DNA of 64,000 bases from Mesorhizobium koreense (GCF_031656215.1 NZ_CP134228.1:4235001-4299000), one strand, 5' to 3'; numbered from the stretch's first letter, positions 18,181-27,983 are shown. Numbers and translations are program-made. The notes: generated by a model not told the origin, from the letters alone.

Positions 18181-19154
18181 TCAGCGGCGAGCTGGTGTCG
18201 GCCGCGAGGCGAGGTCAACTGCTTGTCGAAATACGCGATGGTCCTGCCGAGGCCTTCGCGAAGCGGCGTTTCCGGCGCCCAGTCGAGTGTCGCCGCCGCA
18301 TAGCCGATATCTGGACGCCTGTGCCGCGGATCGTCGACCGGCAACGGCATGAAGCGGATCTTGGATCGACTACCCGTCAGTTCGCGAACCAGATCGGCGA
18401 GTTCGAGCATCGTGAATTCCGCCGGATTTCCGAGGTTCATCGGGCCGGTGATCCCATCGGGGGTCGCCATCAACCGGACAAGACCGGAAATGAGGTCGTC
18501 CACGTAGCAGAACGACCGCGTCTGCGAACCATCCCCGTAGACCGTGATCGGCTTGTTCTGCAGCGCCTGGACGACAAAATTGGAGATGACCCTCCCATCG
18601 TCCGGACGCATCCTCGGGCCGTAGGTATTGAAGATGCGCGCAACCTTGATACGCAGCGAATGTTGCCGCCAATAATCGAAGAACAATGTCTCGGCGCACC
18701 TTTTCCCTTCATCGTAGCATGAGCGCGGGCCGATCGGATTGACGTTCCCCCAATATGCTTCCGGCTGCGGGTGGATGTCGGGATTGCCGTAAACCTCGGA
18801 TGTGGAAGCCTGCAATATCCTGGCCTTGAGCCGCTTGGCCAAGCCAAGCACATTGATCGCGCCATGAACGCTGGTCTTCGTCGTCTGAACCGGGTCGTGC
18901 TGATAGTGGATGGGGCTTGCCGGACAGGCCAGATTGTAGATCTCATCGACTTCGACGTAGAGCGGGAACGTCACGTCGTGACGGATGATCTCGAAGGCCG
19001 GATTGGAAAGCAGATGCGCGACATTCCACCGGCTGCCGGTGAAAAAATTGTCGACACACAGGACATCGTGTCCTTGATCCAGTAACCGTTCGCAAAGGAA
19101 CGAGCCGAGAAAACCGGCTCCGCCGGTGACCATAATTCGCTTAGAGTGCTGCAA
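18177..19154 (-). CDS. UDP-glucuronate decarboxylase-like SDR enzyme (UXS family)
   Basis: 325 residues. Motifs are TGGAGFLGS for [20 protein letters not shown] (Tyr-x3-Lys) and [10 protein letters not shown], which together are characteristic of the UXS group that converts UDP-glucuronate to UDP-xylose. It is the first gene of a two-gene minus-strand unit with galE and would provide a pentose donor for the surface glycan. Assignment within the SDR family is strong; xylose as the product is inferred from family motifs. Confidence 0.85.
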   Translation of the reverse strand: MQHSKRIMVTGGAGFLGSFLCERLLDQGHDVLCVDNFFTGSRWNVAHLLSNPAFEIIRHDVTFPLYVEVDEIYNLACPASPIHYQHDPVQTTKTSVHGAINVLGLAKRLKARILQASTSEVYGNPDIHPQPEAYWGNVNPIGPRSCYDEGKRCAETLFFDYWRQHSLRIKVARIFNTYGPRMRPDDGRVISNFVVQALQNKPITVYGDGSQTRSFCYVDDLISGLVRLMATPDGITGPMNLGNPAEFTMLELADLVRELTGSRSKIRFMPLPVDDPRHRRPDIGYAAATLDWAPETPLREGLGRTIAYFDKQLTSPRGRHQLAAE

Positions 19155-19564
19155 GGCAAAGCATCTCCTGCCAGACAGCCCTCCACCTGGAACAGTTTTT
19201 AGGCGAAGTTGGGTTTACGGCCAGCGCGAGGCGTTCACATCGCGTTAACGGATTGAAAGCATCGGACCATCTTTCCGGGGAGCCCCCGGGACAGATGCGG
19301 CGAACTGCCCGCTAATACCGGTTTGACAATGCCGGCCGCCTGACCAACATATCGGCCATGCACACTCTTTCCTTTGCCTTTTTCATCATCCGCAAAGGCA
19401 GCCTTCAAATCGGCTGATCGCCTGGCGCTGCTACCTGCGAGAGCAAGAGCAGCGCCAGGACAGGGAATTCACCGCATCAGAAAAATATGTGCGCCCGCCT
19501 TGTCGGCCGCGCCTGTTTTTGCGCGCGCCCGCCACCGGTCGCCAGTTCCCATGGATGGACCTCG
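19155..19564. other. 410-bp non-coding stretch between divergent genes
   Basis: No coding frame is supported. It must carry the promoter of the uxs-galE unit and probably one for the small plus-strand gene at 19565. A short hairpin (CCGGGG / CCCCGG, 3-nt loop) lies at about 19274-19288. No T-run follows it. Confidence 0.45.
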
Positions 19565-19771
19565 ATGACCTTCAAATACAGCCACACATTCCCCATCAGC
19601 GGCCCTAACAAGCTACCCCGCTTCAAGCAATGGGCCGCGCAGCACACGCCGGAAATAGAGGTCAGCCTGCCGCCTCAGGTTCCCGTCAAAAGCGAGAACA
19701 TGACGGTCCGTCTCAAATCCGCCGACGATCGGCAAAAGCTGATGGAAAAGCTGGCAAGCGCCACGTTTTAA
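19565..19771 (+). CDS. Small conserved hypothetical protein
   Basis: 68 residues (MTFKYSHTFPISGPNKLPRF and onward), basic and probably a small beta/alpha domain ending in a Lys-rich helix (DDRQKLMEKLASATF). An upstream in-frame ATG at 19487 gives a Cys/Arg-rich extension unlike a protein, so the ATG at 19565 is preferred. A strong hairpin follows the stop within 12 bases, supporting a single-gene transcript. Function was not recognised. Confidence 0.6.
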   Translation: MTFKYSHTFPISGPNKLPRFKQWAAQHTPEIEVSLPPQVPVKSENMTVRLKSADDRQKLMEKLASATF

Positions 19772-19782
19772 GCTCCGGCAAT

Positions 19783-19806
19783 GCTGGCGTGGTCCGCCAC
19801 GCCAGC
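19783..19806 (+). terminator. Hairpin terminator-like structure
   Basis: Perfect 10-bp stem (GCTGGCGTGG / CCACGCCAGC) with a 4-nt loop, 11 bases after the 68-residue gene. The T-run after it is weak (TTCA), so termination may be only partial. Confidence 0.55.
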
Positions 19807-20025
19807 TTCAGGCGGATGCATGAACCGGTACCCGCCGATTGGAGAATATTAAATCAATAAGATCAATGCCTTACAAATGGCCTGCAGACAATCTTTGTCG
19901 ATGGCGGCCGACCATCGCCCAATTATACGGTGGCGGCGAAGGAAGACCGAGCACCTCCTGACGGGCAGTTGTCAGGAACACTGTGCGACACTTCTCTTCC
20001 ACGCTGCCGGAAAGCGAAGGGCTTT

Positions 20026-20541
20026 ATGACTATGGCGATTTCTCCTTTTCTCACGGCTCTCGGGTCCGAAGGCCCTCCAGCCGACCGAGCGAAAGACATG
20101 GACCTGTATGGGTGGCTGATCGGAAGCTGGGAAATGGACACCGTCCACCACCTCGACGACGGCACGATCCAGAAATCGACAGGAGAAATCCATTTCGGTT
20201 GGGTGCTCGAAGGCCGCGCGATTCAGGATATCTGGATCAGGCCGAAGCGTCCTGCGCCATCCATTATGTATGGAACGACCTTGCGTATCTTCGATCCCGG
20301 GATCGAAGGCTGGCATATTATCTGGACCGACCCGCTCAACCAGGATTACTCGCGCCAGATCGGGCGGGCCGAAGACAAGGACATCGTCCAGATCGGCGAT
20401 GACTCGCGCGGTTTACAAACCCGATGGCGTTTCACCGAGATCACCGCTGACAGCTTCCATTGGATCGGCGAGGAAAGATCTTCCGAGAGTGATCCCTGGC
20501 AAGTGACGTATGAACATCTGGCCCGCCGAACAAGTTCCTGA
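20026..20541 (+). CDS. Hypothetical protein, lipocalin/DUF1579-like
   Basis: 171 residues from the ATG at 20026, with GAAGG upstream; a longer frame reaches 19930. The WLIGSWEMDTVHHLDDGTIQ stretch, then GEIHFGWVLEGRAIQDIWI and a run of alternating beta-strand-like segments, suggests a small lipocalin-like barrel of the kind that binds a hydrophobic ligand. Three conserved-looking Trp residues line the strands. No catalytic motif was recognised. It converges with the GntR regulator gene at 20706. Confidence 0.65.
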   Translation: MTMAISPFLTALGSEGPPADRAKDMDLYGWLIGSWEMDTVHHLDDGTIQKSTGEIHFGWVLEGRAIQDIWIRPKRPAPSIMYGTTLRIFDPGIEGWHIIWTDPLNQDYSRQIGRAEDKDIVQIGDDSRGLQTRWRFTEITADSFHWIGEERSSESDPWQVTYEHLARRTSS

Positions 20542-20705
20542 CCTGGTCGTATCCGCTTGCCCGGACCATGGAAACGGGTTGCTCTATCCTCCGGCGCGGC
20601 AGCGCATGGACATATCGATTGCGGCTGAATTGAACGCGTTCCATGGCCCTGTCCTGCCGCTCATGATGGAACTCGCAGGAGTGTCGCCGACGGCAGGCGA
20701 CGACC

Positions 20706-21476
20706 TCAACCTCCGAGCATGTTCGACCGAAAGGCCGCATCGAGGCGGCTCATGAATGTCTCTGCCTCGTGGATATGATCGGCCATCACGCGGCTGACTG
20801 CGGCGGTGTCCTTGTTGCGGAAAGCGGCGACGAGCTTGCGATGGCTTTCGATGTTCGAACGGCCGAAGGCATTGTGCTCTTCGAGGCGCTCGCTGCGGTA
20901 TTCCACGAGGTCCCGCAGGAGCCCGTTAATGAAACGGCACATGAAGGTTAGCAGCGGATTGGGGCAGCTGTCGCACAGGATGTCATGGAAGGCGAGCTCG
21001 GCGCGGCGCACAGCCGGCCGGTCGTCGCGTGCCATCGCCTCCGCGCATTCCTCGATATTGGCTTCAAGCCGCACCAATTGAGCCCCGTTGAGGCGACCGG
21101 CGACACTAAGCGCCAGCGTCACTTCGAGACTATGGCGCAGCTCGTAAACCTGCTCGAAGCTGAGTTCCTCGAAATGCAGGAACGTCCGCAATTGCTGCGT
21201 CACTGCGTCGATCGGCACGGGCTGGATGACGGCGCCTCCATTTGGCCCCGTCTGCATCTTGACCAGGCCCTGGACCTCTAGCGTGCGCAACGCCTCGCGC
21301 ACCGTGCCCTTGGCGCACTGATAATGCTCCATGAGGGTCTTTTCATTCGGCAGCCTGTCGCCTGGATGCAATCGATCGCGCGCGATCCAGTGGAGCAGAT
21401 CCTCGGCGATGACATTGCTGAGCTTTGGCCGCCGCGCCGCAGGCCCGCGAGGGCTTCCCGGCGGATTACTTTTCAT
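20706..21476 (-). CDS. GntR-family regulator, FadR/FCD type
   Basis: 256 residues from the ATG that overlaps the M81 gene stop by 4 bp (ATGA); a longer frame reaches 21500. The winged helix lies near residues 20-80 (LSNVIAEDLLHWIARDRLHP, then CAKGTVREALRTLEVQGLV). The C-terminal FCD ligand domain has the metal-type His/Asp residues around FHDILCDSC and ESHRKLVAAF. It is the last gene of the transporter-peptidase operon and probably controls it. A candidate operator overlaps the operon promoter at 27637-27664. Confidence 0.9.
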   Translation of the reverse strand: MKSNPPGSPRGPAARRPKLSNVIAEDLLHWIARDRLHPGDRLPNEKTLMEHYQCAKGTVREALRTLEVQGLVKMQTGPNGGAVIQPVPIDAVTQQLRTFLHFEELSFEQVYELRHSLEVTLALSVAGRLNGAQLVRLEANIEECAEAMARDDRPAVRRAELAFHDILCDSCPNPLLTFMCRFINGLLRDLVEYRSERLEEHNAFGRSNIESHRKLVAAFRNKDTAAVSRVMADHIHEAETFMSRLDAAFRSNMLGG

Positions 21477-22975
21477 GCGACGTGGGCCTGCGGTATCCAT
21501 CTGGTCTGTTCATCAAGCGGAAAGATCGGCCGGGAGAGCTTCTGGAAGGTGAAAAGGTTCAGGTTGGAGCTCGTAACACCGAGGCTCGCGCATTCCACCA
21601 CCGCTTTCGCTATCGGTTCGAAGACAGGACGGCAATACATTCTGGACTTCAGGATCAGGAAGCGGCTCTTCAACGGATCAAGGCCGAGGCAGGTGAAGAC
21701 GCCGAAATCCCACGGCTCGTGCGGTTCTTCAACGACAAGAACCAGCGCCTGGTCCGTTTCGAGAACCGCCGCCTCGCCCATGTCGCACCGCATACCGGTA
21801 TAGGTCGGGCCGCTGATGACATAGGCCCCACGTCCGAACGCGCGCACCTTGCCGGTGAGTTCGAGCGGCGGCTTGTCGACCCCGATCCCTGGCAGCGCCA
21901 TCCGATTGCCGACGCCGAGCCGAACGGTGGCGCCGATGCCGGCGGCGCTCATTTCCTTCACTGCCACCGGGTCCGCGATCGGGCCTGCCAGAATCCCTGT
22001 TAGTCCCTGCCGGAGCGATTCCGCGAGCACATCCGTCGTGTCGCAGGTTCCCCCAGACATGCAATTGTCCCCGTGGTCGAGCATGACCACCGGTCCGGTC
22101 CCGGGCCCGTCGGCGGCGCGCGCGGCCGCCGCAACCGAATCCGCCAGCGGCTGCTCGCGATAGACGAAGCCGGCACGCTCGCGCCAGACGGTGTCGGCCA
22201 GTTCCGTGGCTGTTTCTTCCGCAATCTTCGTCGTATCGGCGACGACAAGAATCGACATGCCGGCCTCCGGCAGATCGGATAACGGAAACCCGCCGAATAG
22301 GCTGACGGCCTCGACGCCCGCGCGGCTCTCGGCCTCCTGCGTCGCCGCGATCATGTCGGCCATGGTGCCGGGGACGGTCGTGTTCATCCTCAGCGTCTGG
22401 GCGAGGACCGGCGGATGGGCCAGCGCCCGCTTCGGCTTCAGCCCTTCGTCCAGCATCCGCGCCATGATGCGCACCACATGTTCTCCTGTCTCGTACATGT
22501 CGACATGCGGATAGGTCTTGAAGCTGACGAGGATATCGGCACGGTCGATCATGCGTGGCGTGATGTTGCCATGCAGATCAAGCGCCACGCCAAGCGGCGT
22601 CTGGGGCGCAATCTTTCGGATGCGCGCAAGCAGTTCGCCCTCGCCATCGTCAAAGGTCTCCGTCACCATCGCGCCGTGCAAGTCGAGCAGGATGGCGTCC
22701 GCGCCATTTCTCGCTGCCGTGACGATCGCTTCGCTCATTTTCTCGAAGGCACTGTCGGAAACCGGGCCGCTCGGATTTGCGGTCGCGTAGAGAGGCGTGA
22801 TGATCTCCGCCGCGCGCACCTTGGCGAAATCGAGAAAAGCGCCCATCGCCGTGCGTGACCCCTCGGCGGCCGCGCGCGCATCGCCGTCCCAGCGTGGCGA
22901 AAAGGATTCGAGCGGGGTCCGCAACGGCGAGAACGTATTGGTCTCGTGGTTCATCCGAGCAATGACGAAACGCAA
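21473..22975 (-). CDS. M81-family metallopeptidase (MlrC/microcystinase-like)
   Basis: 500 residues, the full length for this family. The start MRFVIARMNHETNTFSP is typical of MlrC-like proteins. Putative zinc ligands are D133 and H135 in VALDLHGN and H157 in TYPHVDM. The C-terminal MlrC domain holds GHGDNC-like LDHGDNCMSGGTCDTT and GPTYTGM. MlrC hydrolyses linear microcystin peptides; most relatives act on other small amides. Here it is coupled with a Liv-type importer, so it probably processes the imported compound. The true substrate is unknown. Confidence 0.88.
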   Translation of the reverse strand: MRFVIARMNHETNTFSPLRTPLESFSPRWDGDARAAAEGSRTAMGAFLDFAKVRAAEIITPLYATANPSGPVSDSAFEKMSEAIVTAARNGADAILLDLHGAMVTETFDDGEGELLARIRKIAPQTPLGVALDLHGNITPRMIDRADILVSFKTYPHVDMYETGEHVVRIMARMLDEGLKPKRALAHPPVLAQTLRMNTTVPGTMADMIAATQEAESRAGVEAVSLFGGFPLSDLPEAGMSILVVADTTKIAEETATELADTVWRERAGFVYREQPLADSVAAAARAADGPGTGPVVMLDHGDNCMSGGTCDTTDVLAESLRQGLTGILAGPIADPVAVKEMSAAGIGATVRLGVGNRMALPGIGVDKPPLELTGKVRAFGRGAYVISGPTYTGMRCDMGEAAVLETDQALVLVVEEPHEPWDFGVFTCLGLDPLKSRFLILKSRMYCRPVFEPIAKAVVECASLGVTSSNLNLFTFQKLSRPIFPLDEQTRWIPQAHVA

Positions 22976-23025
22976 TCTCTTTCTCCTGAAAAATTGTCCT
23001 GCAACGGGCGCTTGTAGACTTCGAT

Positions 23026-23733
23026 CTAGGCGCCCACGCCGAGATACCGGTCCTTGACGGCGGCATCGGCGATGAATTCCTCACGGCTGCCCTCATAGAC
23101 GATGCGGCCGAGGTCGAGGATGTAATGGCGGTCGGCAAGCTCGGTGCAAACCGCGAGATTCTGTTCGACGAGCAGGATCGGAACGCCGCTCGAACGGATA
23201 TCGCGGATTTGCGCCACGATCTCGTCGACAACGACCGGCGCCAAGCCCTCCACGGGCTCGTCGAGCATCAGGAGCTTCGGCCCGTTGAGCAGGGCACGCG
23301 CGATCGACAGCATCTGCTGCTCGCCGCCCGAAAGCTGCGCGCCGCCATTGCGGCGGCGCTCCTTCAGCCGGGGGAAGTGCCTGTAGACATCGTCCATCGT
23401 CCACAGCGACCCTTTCCGCACCGCGATCTTCAGGTTTTCCTCGACGGTGAGGAGCCCGAAAATGCCGCGGTCTTCGGGTACGAGCGCCAGCCCGCGCCGC
23501 GCGATCGCATGTGCACGCGCAGCGGTGATATCGGCGTCAAGAAAGCGCACCGTTCCGGCCGCCGCCCTGACCAGCCCGCTGATCGTCTTCAGCGTCGTCG
23601 ACTTGCCGGCGCCGTTACGGCCGAGCAGCGTGACCACCTCGCCCGGCCCGACGGTAAGCGTCACGCCCTGCAGGATGTGGCTCTTGCCGTAATAGCTGTG
23701 CACCTCCTCGAGATGGAGCGGCGTCATCGTCAT
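23026..23733 (-). CDS. livF: Liv-type ABC transporter ATPase LivF
   Basis: 235 residues. Walker A is GRNGAGKST, the signature LSGGEQQ and Walker B LLMLDEPVEGLAP, the last being characteristic of the LivF branch. It energises the LivH/LivM channel in the inner membrane together with LivG. It overlaps livG by 4 bp and precedes the M81 peptidase by 50 bp in the same operon. Confidence 0.93.
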   Translation of the reverse strand: MTMTPLHLEEVHSYYGKSHILQGVTLTVGPGEVVTLLGRNGAGKSTTLKTISGLVRAAAGTVRFLDADITAARAHAIARRGLALVPEDRGIFGLLTVEENLKIAVRKGSLWTMDDVYRHFPRLKERRRNGGAQLSGGEQQMLSIARALLNGPKLLMLDEPVEGLAPVVVDEIVAQIRDIRSSGVPILLVEQNLAVCTELADRHYILDLGRIVYEGSREEFIADAAVKDRYLGVGA

Positions 23734-24497
23734 GCCCGCCCCCCCGTCATCATCGAACCGAGATAGGCTCGTCGCACCTCCGGATTGTCGCGGATCTCGC
23801 CTGGCGTCCCTTCGACCAGCTTGCGGCCGGATTGCATGACGGTGATCCGGTCGCTGATATCCATCACGATGCCCATATTATGCTCGATGAAGAGCACCGT
23901 GTGGTCGCGTCCGAGATCGGCGATCAGCCGCTTCATCGTCGCGATGTCGTCGATTCCCATGCCGGAAGTCGGCTCGTCGAGAAGGATCAGGAGCGGACGC
24001 GAGGCCATCGCCATGCCGACCTCCAGCCGGCGCTGCTGGCCATGCGACAATTCCTCGGCGCTCCGCCCGGCCACCCGCCCCAGATCGAGCCGTTCCACGA
24101 TGGAGTCGGCGATGGCCACCGCCTCCCGGTTCCGATCGGGCGATTGCCACATCTTGAGCGCCTGCCAGGGCGTACGCCCCTGCGCCGCGAGCCTGAGATT
24201 TTCCCGCACCGACAGGCGATGAAAGAGGCTCGTTACCTGGAAGGAACGGGCAAGCCCGCGCCGGACCCGCCTGTCATCCGTCAAAGCGGTGATGTCCTGA
24301 CCATTGAAGTCGATGCGGCCGAAGCTTGGCCGCACGCGACCGGTCAGCGCGTGGAAAAGCGTCGTCTTGCCGGCGCCGTTCGGTCCGATCACGGAATGGA
24401 TCGTATTGGGCTCGATCGAGAGGTTCATCTCGCTGAGCGCGGTGAAGCCGCCGTAGCGCACGCCGAGCTTGTCGGTAGAGAGGAGCGCCGCGGTCAT
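23730..24497 (-). CDS. livG: Liv-type ABC transporter ATPase LivG
   Basis: 255 residues from the ATG overlapping the livM stop (ATGA). Walker A is GPNGAGKTT, the signature LSHGQQRRLE (a common LivG variant) and Walker B LLILLDEPTSGMG with FIEHNM after it. The frame continues upstream to 25550, but that part is antisense-type shadow over livM. It pairs with LivF. Confidence 0.93.
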   Translation of the reverse strand: MTAALLSTDKLGVRYGGFTALSEMNLSIEPNTIHSVIGPNGAGKTTLFHALTGRVRPSFGRIDFNGQDITALTDDRRVRRGLARSFQVTSLFHRLSVRENLRLAAQGRTPWQALKMWQSPDRNREAVAIADSIVERLDLGRVAGRSAEELSHGQQRRLEVGMAMASRPLLILLDEPTSGMGIDDIATMKRLIADLGRDHTVLFIEHNMGIVMDISDRITVMQSGRKLVEGTPGEIRDNPEVRRAYLGSMMTGGRA

Positions 24498-25474
24498 GGC
24501 CGCTCGTTCCCGGCCGTATCGGGCGCCATGGCATCCGGTCCGCCGCGCCGACCCAATACGGCGCCCACGCCGCGTTCGATCAGCCCCCAGATTCCCTTCT
24601 GGATATAAAGCGCGAGCACGATCAAGAGCGCACCGAGAAGCAGCAACCAGCGCGGCCAGATGGCGGAAAGCGTGTCCGAGACGATCAGGTAGAAGGCTGC
24701 GCCGAGAACGGAGCCGAAAAGATTGCCCGTGCCGCCGATGATCGTCATGACGAGCAGGCTTTCGGACATATGGTAGTCGATGTCGGAGAGCGGCGCGATG
24801 CCGATCAGAAGCGCATGCAGCGCGCCAGCCAGCCCGGTCACGGCGCCGGAAACCGCGAAGGCGGCGATCTTGAAAACACGGATCGGAAAGCCGATCGCCT
24901 GCGCCCTTTGGCCGTTGTAGCGGATAGCGAGCAGCGTGCGCCCGAAAGTCGAGGTCGCGATGCGCTGAAGGGCGGCGAAGGAGATCAGGAAGATGACGGC
25001 GACGAAACCGTAAAAGGACCATGAGCTGTCGAGCGCCAGCGGGCCGATGCCGCGCCTCGGTATGCCGATCAGACCGTTGTCGCCGCCGGTAATGTCGCTG
25101 AACGTATAGGCGAGGAAATAGAAAAGCTGCGCGAAGGCGAGCGTCAACATGACGAAATAGACGCCCTGACGACGGATCGACAGCGCTCCGATGATGATCG
25201 CAACGACGCAGCCGACGACCATGGCAAGAACGAGCGTAGGCAGGAGCGGCAGCGAGGTGTGGATGAGCATCAGTCCCAGCGTATAGCTGCCGAGCCCGAA
25301 AAAGATCCCCTGGCCGAACGACAGGAGCCCCGTGTAGCCGAGGAGAAGGTTGCAGCCGGCCGCGGCGATGGCGAAGATCAGGACTTCCGTTGCCAGCGTG
25401 CCGGACCGGATAAAGAATGGCAGCAGAACGGCGACGAGTACTGCAAGCGCGAAATGGAAAAGCGGCTTGTCCAT
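24494..25474 (-). CDS. livM: Liv-type ABC transporter permease LivM
   Basis: 326 residues with eight or more hydrophobic segments. The family-typical stretches are NLLLGYTGLLSFGQG and the segment GRTLLAIRYNGQRAQAIGFP before the last helices. A longer C-terminal tail than usual (VLGRRGGPDAMAPDTAGNER) is hydrophilic. It forms the inner-membrane channel with LivH, whose gene ends eight bases upstream. Confidence 0.93.
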   Translation of the reverse strand: MDKPLFHFALAVLVAVLLPFFIRSGTLATEVLIFAIAAAGCNLLLGYTGLLSFGQGIFFGLGSYTLGLMLIHTSLPLLPTLVLAMVVGCVVAIIIGALSIRRQGVYFVMLTLAFAQLFYFLAYTFSDITGGDNGLIGIPRRGIGPLALDSSWSFYGFVAVIFLISFAALQRIATSTFGRTLLAIRYNGQRAQAIGFPIRVFKIAAFAVSGAVTGLAGALHALLIGIAPLSDIDYHMSESLLVMTIIGGTGNLFGSVLGAAFYLIVSDTLSAIWPRWLLLLGALLIVLALYIQKGIWGLIERGVGAVLGRRGGPDAMAPDTAGNERP

Positions 25475-25482
25475 CGTCGCTC

Positions 25483-26337
25483 TCAGGCCCGGCCGAGAAG
25501 GCCGCGCGGCATGACGAGCACGACCAGCACCATGGCGATATAGATGGCAAGGCTGGCGCCGGCCGGCCAGATCGTCGTCATCAGGCTCTGGACGATACCG
25601 ACGAGGAGTCCGGCGACGAGAGCGCCGGTGTAGCTGCCCATGCCGCCGATGACGACAACCACGAAGGCGACGGCGAGCGCCTCGACACCCATGAAGGGAT
25701 CAACCCCGCGGATCGGCGCGGCGAGCGCGCCGGCGAGGCCCGCAAGCCCCGCGCCAAGGGCGAAGACGGCCGTGTTGATACGATTGATGTCATAGCCGAG
25801 CAGCGAGACCATCTCGGTCGATTCCGATCCGGCGCGCACGACGGCGCCAAGCCGCGTGCCCTCGAGCACCCACCACAGGACGATCGCGAGGACAGCGGTT
25901 AAGCCGATCACGAAGAGCCGATATTCCGGATAGATGAAATTGCCGAGCATGATCGCCCCGCTGAGAGCCTGCGGCGCCGGAACGCTCGAGCCGACCGGCC
26001 CCCAGACGATGATGACGATCTCCTGTATCATCAGCGCGAGCCCGATCGTGGCCACGATGTGATACATATGATCGAGGCGGTAGATGCGCTTCAAAAGGCC
26101 CGTCTCGACCACAGCCGCAATGGCGGCAACGATGATGGCGGCAAGCACCAGAGCCCCCCAGAAGCCGACGCCATACTGGAGCAGCGCATAGCAGAGATAG
26201 GCGCCGAGCAGGTAGAAGGCGCCATGGGCGAAATTGACGAAATGCAGCAGCCCGAAGATGACGCTCAGCCCCACGGCAAGCAGGAAGTAGAGCATCCCGA
26301 GCCCGATGCCGTTCATGAGCTGGAAGAGATAGATCAC
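25483..26337 (-). CDS. livH: Liv-type ABC transporter permease LivH
   Basis: 284 residues with about eight transmembrane helices. Typical LivH sequence: GLGMLYFLLAVGLSVIFGLL followed by NFAHGAFYLLGAY, and the EAA-like loop GTRLGAVVRAGSESTEMVSLLG. It lies 55 bp after the binding-protein gene, a gap that holds a hairpin (26361-26385). Confidence 0.93.
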   Translation of the reverse strand: MIYLFQLMNGIGLGMLYFLLAVGLSVIFGLLHFVNFAHGAFYLLGAYLCYALLQYGVGFWGALVLAAIIVAAIAAVVETGLLKRIYRLDHMYHIVATIGLALMIQEIVIIVWGPVGSSVPAPQALSGAIMLGNFIYPEYRLFVIGLTAVLAIVLWWVLEGTRLGAVVRAGSESTEMVSLLGYDINRINTAVFALGAGLAGLAGALAAPIRGVDPFMGVEALAVAFVVVVIGGMGSYTGALVAGLLVGIVQSLMTTIWPAGASLAIYIAMVLVVLVMPRGLLGRA

Positions 26338-26360
26338 ACGTGCTCTCCGGGCGTCGGCGT

Positions 26361-26385
26361 GGGCGGACCGAGCGAAGGCCCGCCC
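26361..26385 (-). promoter_or_regulatory. Intercistronic hairpin after binding-protein gene
   Basis: Arms GGGCGGACC / GGCCCGCCC, 9 bp with one wobble pair, 7-nt loop, in the gap between the binding-protein stop and livH. No T-run follows. The phn and the second liv operon have hairpins in the same position. Confidence 0.5.
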
Positions 26386-26392
26386 CCTCGCG

Positions 26393-27598
26393 TCAGGTCA
26401 TCTTGCACTTGGCGTCTTCCGGCGACAGGAAGGACTGGCCCGAACTGATGATGTCGGCATAGTCGTCCTTGTCCTTCATCGCCGCCTTCGCCTTGCCCTT
26501 GAGCAGGTAATAGTTCTTGATCACCTGATGGTCGGCGGCGCGGATCGTTTCCTTGCCGGTCATTCCATCATATTCCATGCCTTCGAGCGCCTTGATGACG
26601 GCCGATCCGTCGGCGCTTCCGCCCTTCTTCGCCCCGTCGCTCAGAAGCTTGGCCATGATATAGGCGCCGGCGAACGAATAGTTCGGATTGATCCCCTTCT
26701 CCTTCTGCACCTTGGCCACGAGTTCCTTGTTGAAGGGGGAATCGATCCCGTGCCAGTACTGTGCGCCGAAATAGATGCCGTCCGAGACATCGGCGCCGAG
26801 TTCCTCGAACTGTTCAAGGCCGGACGCCCAGGCAACGAGGATCGTCATCTTGCTCTTGAGGCCGAAATTGACCGCTTGGCGCAGCGTCGCGCTGGACTGG
26901 GAACCGAAATTGAGGATCAGGAGAACATCGGGCTGCGCCGCCACGGCGTTGGTGATGTAGCCGCTGAACTCCTTCTCGTCGAGCGAGTGATAGCTGTTGC
27001 CGACGAGCTCGACACCCTTTTCCTTGAAGACGTCCTTGGCCGCGTTCAGCAGGCCTTCGCCGAAGACGTATTTCGGCGTGATCGTATACCAGCGTTTGGC
27101 CTTCGGCATCTTTTCGATCAGCGGCCGCACCGTCTCGTTGATGGCGCCATAGGTCGGCACGCTCCAGCGGAAGGTGCTCTTGTTGCAATTGCTGCCGGTG
27201 ATCTCGTCGGCGCCGGCCGTCGTGAAGAAGACACCTTGATGCTTGTTGACCTCCGCGCCCATCGCCAGTGCGGAGGACGACAGGATGCCGCCGGCGAAAA
27301 GCTGCACCTTCTTCTGCTGCATCGCTTCCTGGATCTTGCGGACCGCCGTTGCCGGACGTCCCTCGGTGTCGATCTCGAGATAGGAGAGCTTCTTGCCCAG
27401 CACCGAGCCCGCGTCGGCGACGGCCATCGACGTTCCCATCGACCCGTATTTGCCATTGGCGGCGAAAGCGCCGGACATCGGCAGTGGCGCCGCGATGGTG
27501 ATCGCATCATCCGCCGCAAAGGCTGTGCGCAGGATCGGGGGTGCGGCCAGCGCGGCCGAGGCGATCGACGACAATTGAAGGAAACGGCGACGGTGCAT
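26393..27598 (-). CDS. Liv-type (type 1) periplasmic substrate-binding protein
   Basis: 401 residues from the ATG at 27598, preceded by AGGGGAA. The N-terminus MHRRRFLQLSSIASAALAAP carries the twin-arginine export motif RRRFLQ, with cleavage probably after AFA near residue 28. The mature part has the ABC sugar/amino acid type I fold (ITIAAPLPMSGAFAANG and onward). It is first in the operon and captures the substrate for LivHMGF. Given the M81 peptidase downstream, a peptide-like or amide ligand is possible, but this is inferred. Confidence 0.9.
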   Translation of the reverse strand: MHRRRFLQLSSIASAALAAPPILRTAFAADDAITIAAPLPMSGAFAANGKYGSMGTSMAVADAGSVLGKKLSYLEIDTEGRPATAVRKIQEAMQQKKVQLFAGGILSSSALAMGAEVNKHQGVFFTTAGADEITGSNCNKSTFRWSVPTYGAINETVRPLIEKMPKAKRWYTITPKYVFGEGLLNAAKDVFKEKGVELVGNSYHSLDEKEFSGYITNAVAAQPDVLLILNFGSQSSATLRQAVNFGLKSKMTILVAWASGLEQFEELGADVSDGIYFGAQYWHGIDSPFNKELVAKVQKEKGINPNYSFAGAYIMAKLLSDGAKKGGSADGSAVIKALEGMEYDGMTGKETIRAADHQVIKNYYLLKGKAKAAMKDKDDYADIISSGQSFLSPEDAKCKMT

Positions 27599-27636
27599 TT
27601 TAATTCCCCTTTTTGTTCTGAAGCCTGTCAATACGA

Positions 27637-27664
27637 TTAATACGTATAAATTATTGACCGTCAA
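27637..27664 (-). promoter_or_regulatory. Probable promoter with candidate GntR operator
   Basis: On the minus strand TTGACG (27664-27659) and TATTAA (27642-27637) are 16 bp apart, 39 bp upstream of the binding-protein ATG. The spacer and -10 overlap the 8-bp palindrome ATACGTAT at 27640-27647, a plausible site for the FCD regulator of this operon. Confidence 0.45.
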
Positions 27665-27983
27665 TCGGAGCCGTCTCACTTTCCAGGGGTCCTTGAAACC
27701 TACCTTATCCGGTCAGTGGAGCGAACCGCGCCAGACATTCATGAGATGCCTGCGGCCGAGATGGGCCGCGTTGAGCGAGATCGCGTCGGCATGCGGGAGG
27801 TCGTCGTGTCGAGCCTGATCGGATCGCCCGCTGGCGTCTCCGAGATCGTGAGCCTCTCGGCCTGTGCCCACTACCCTTCTAGCCCCGTTTTCCGAACAAA
27901 CGGAACCGCAATGTGGGCCGAGTGATGGGCCATCAATCAGTCGCCAAGAGAAAATATAAAAATCAGTTCGTTAAGAGATTTTA

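Noticed and set aside
27716-27925. 69-codon plus-strand frame near the island boundary
   Set aside because: No ribosome-binding site and no recognisable features; it lies in a promoter/boundary region.
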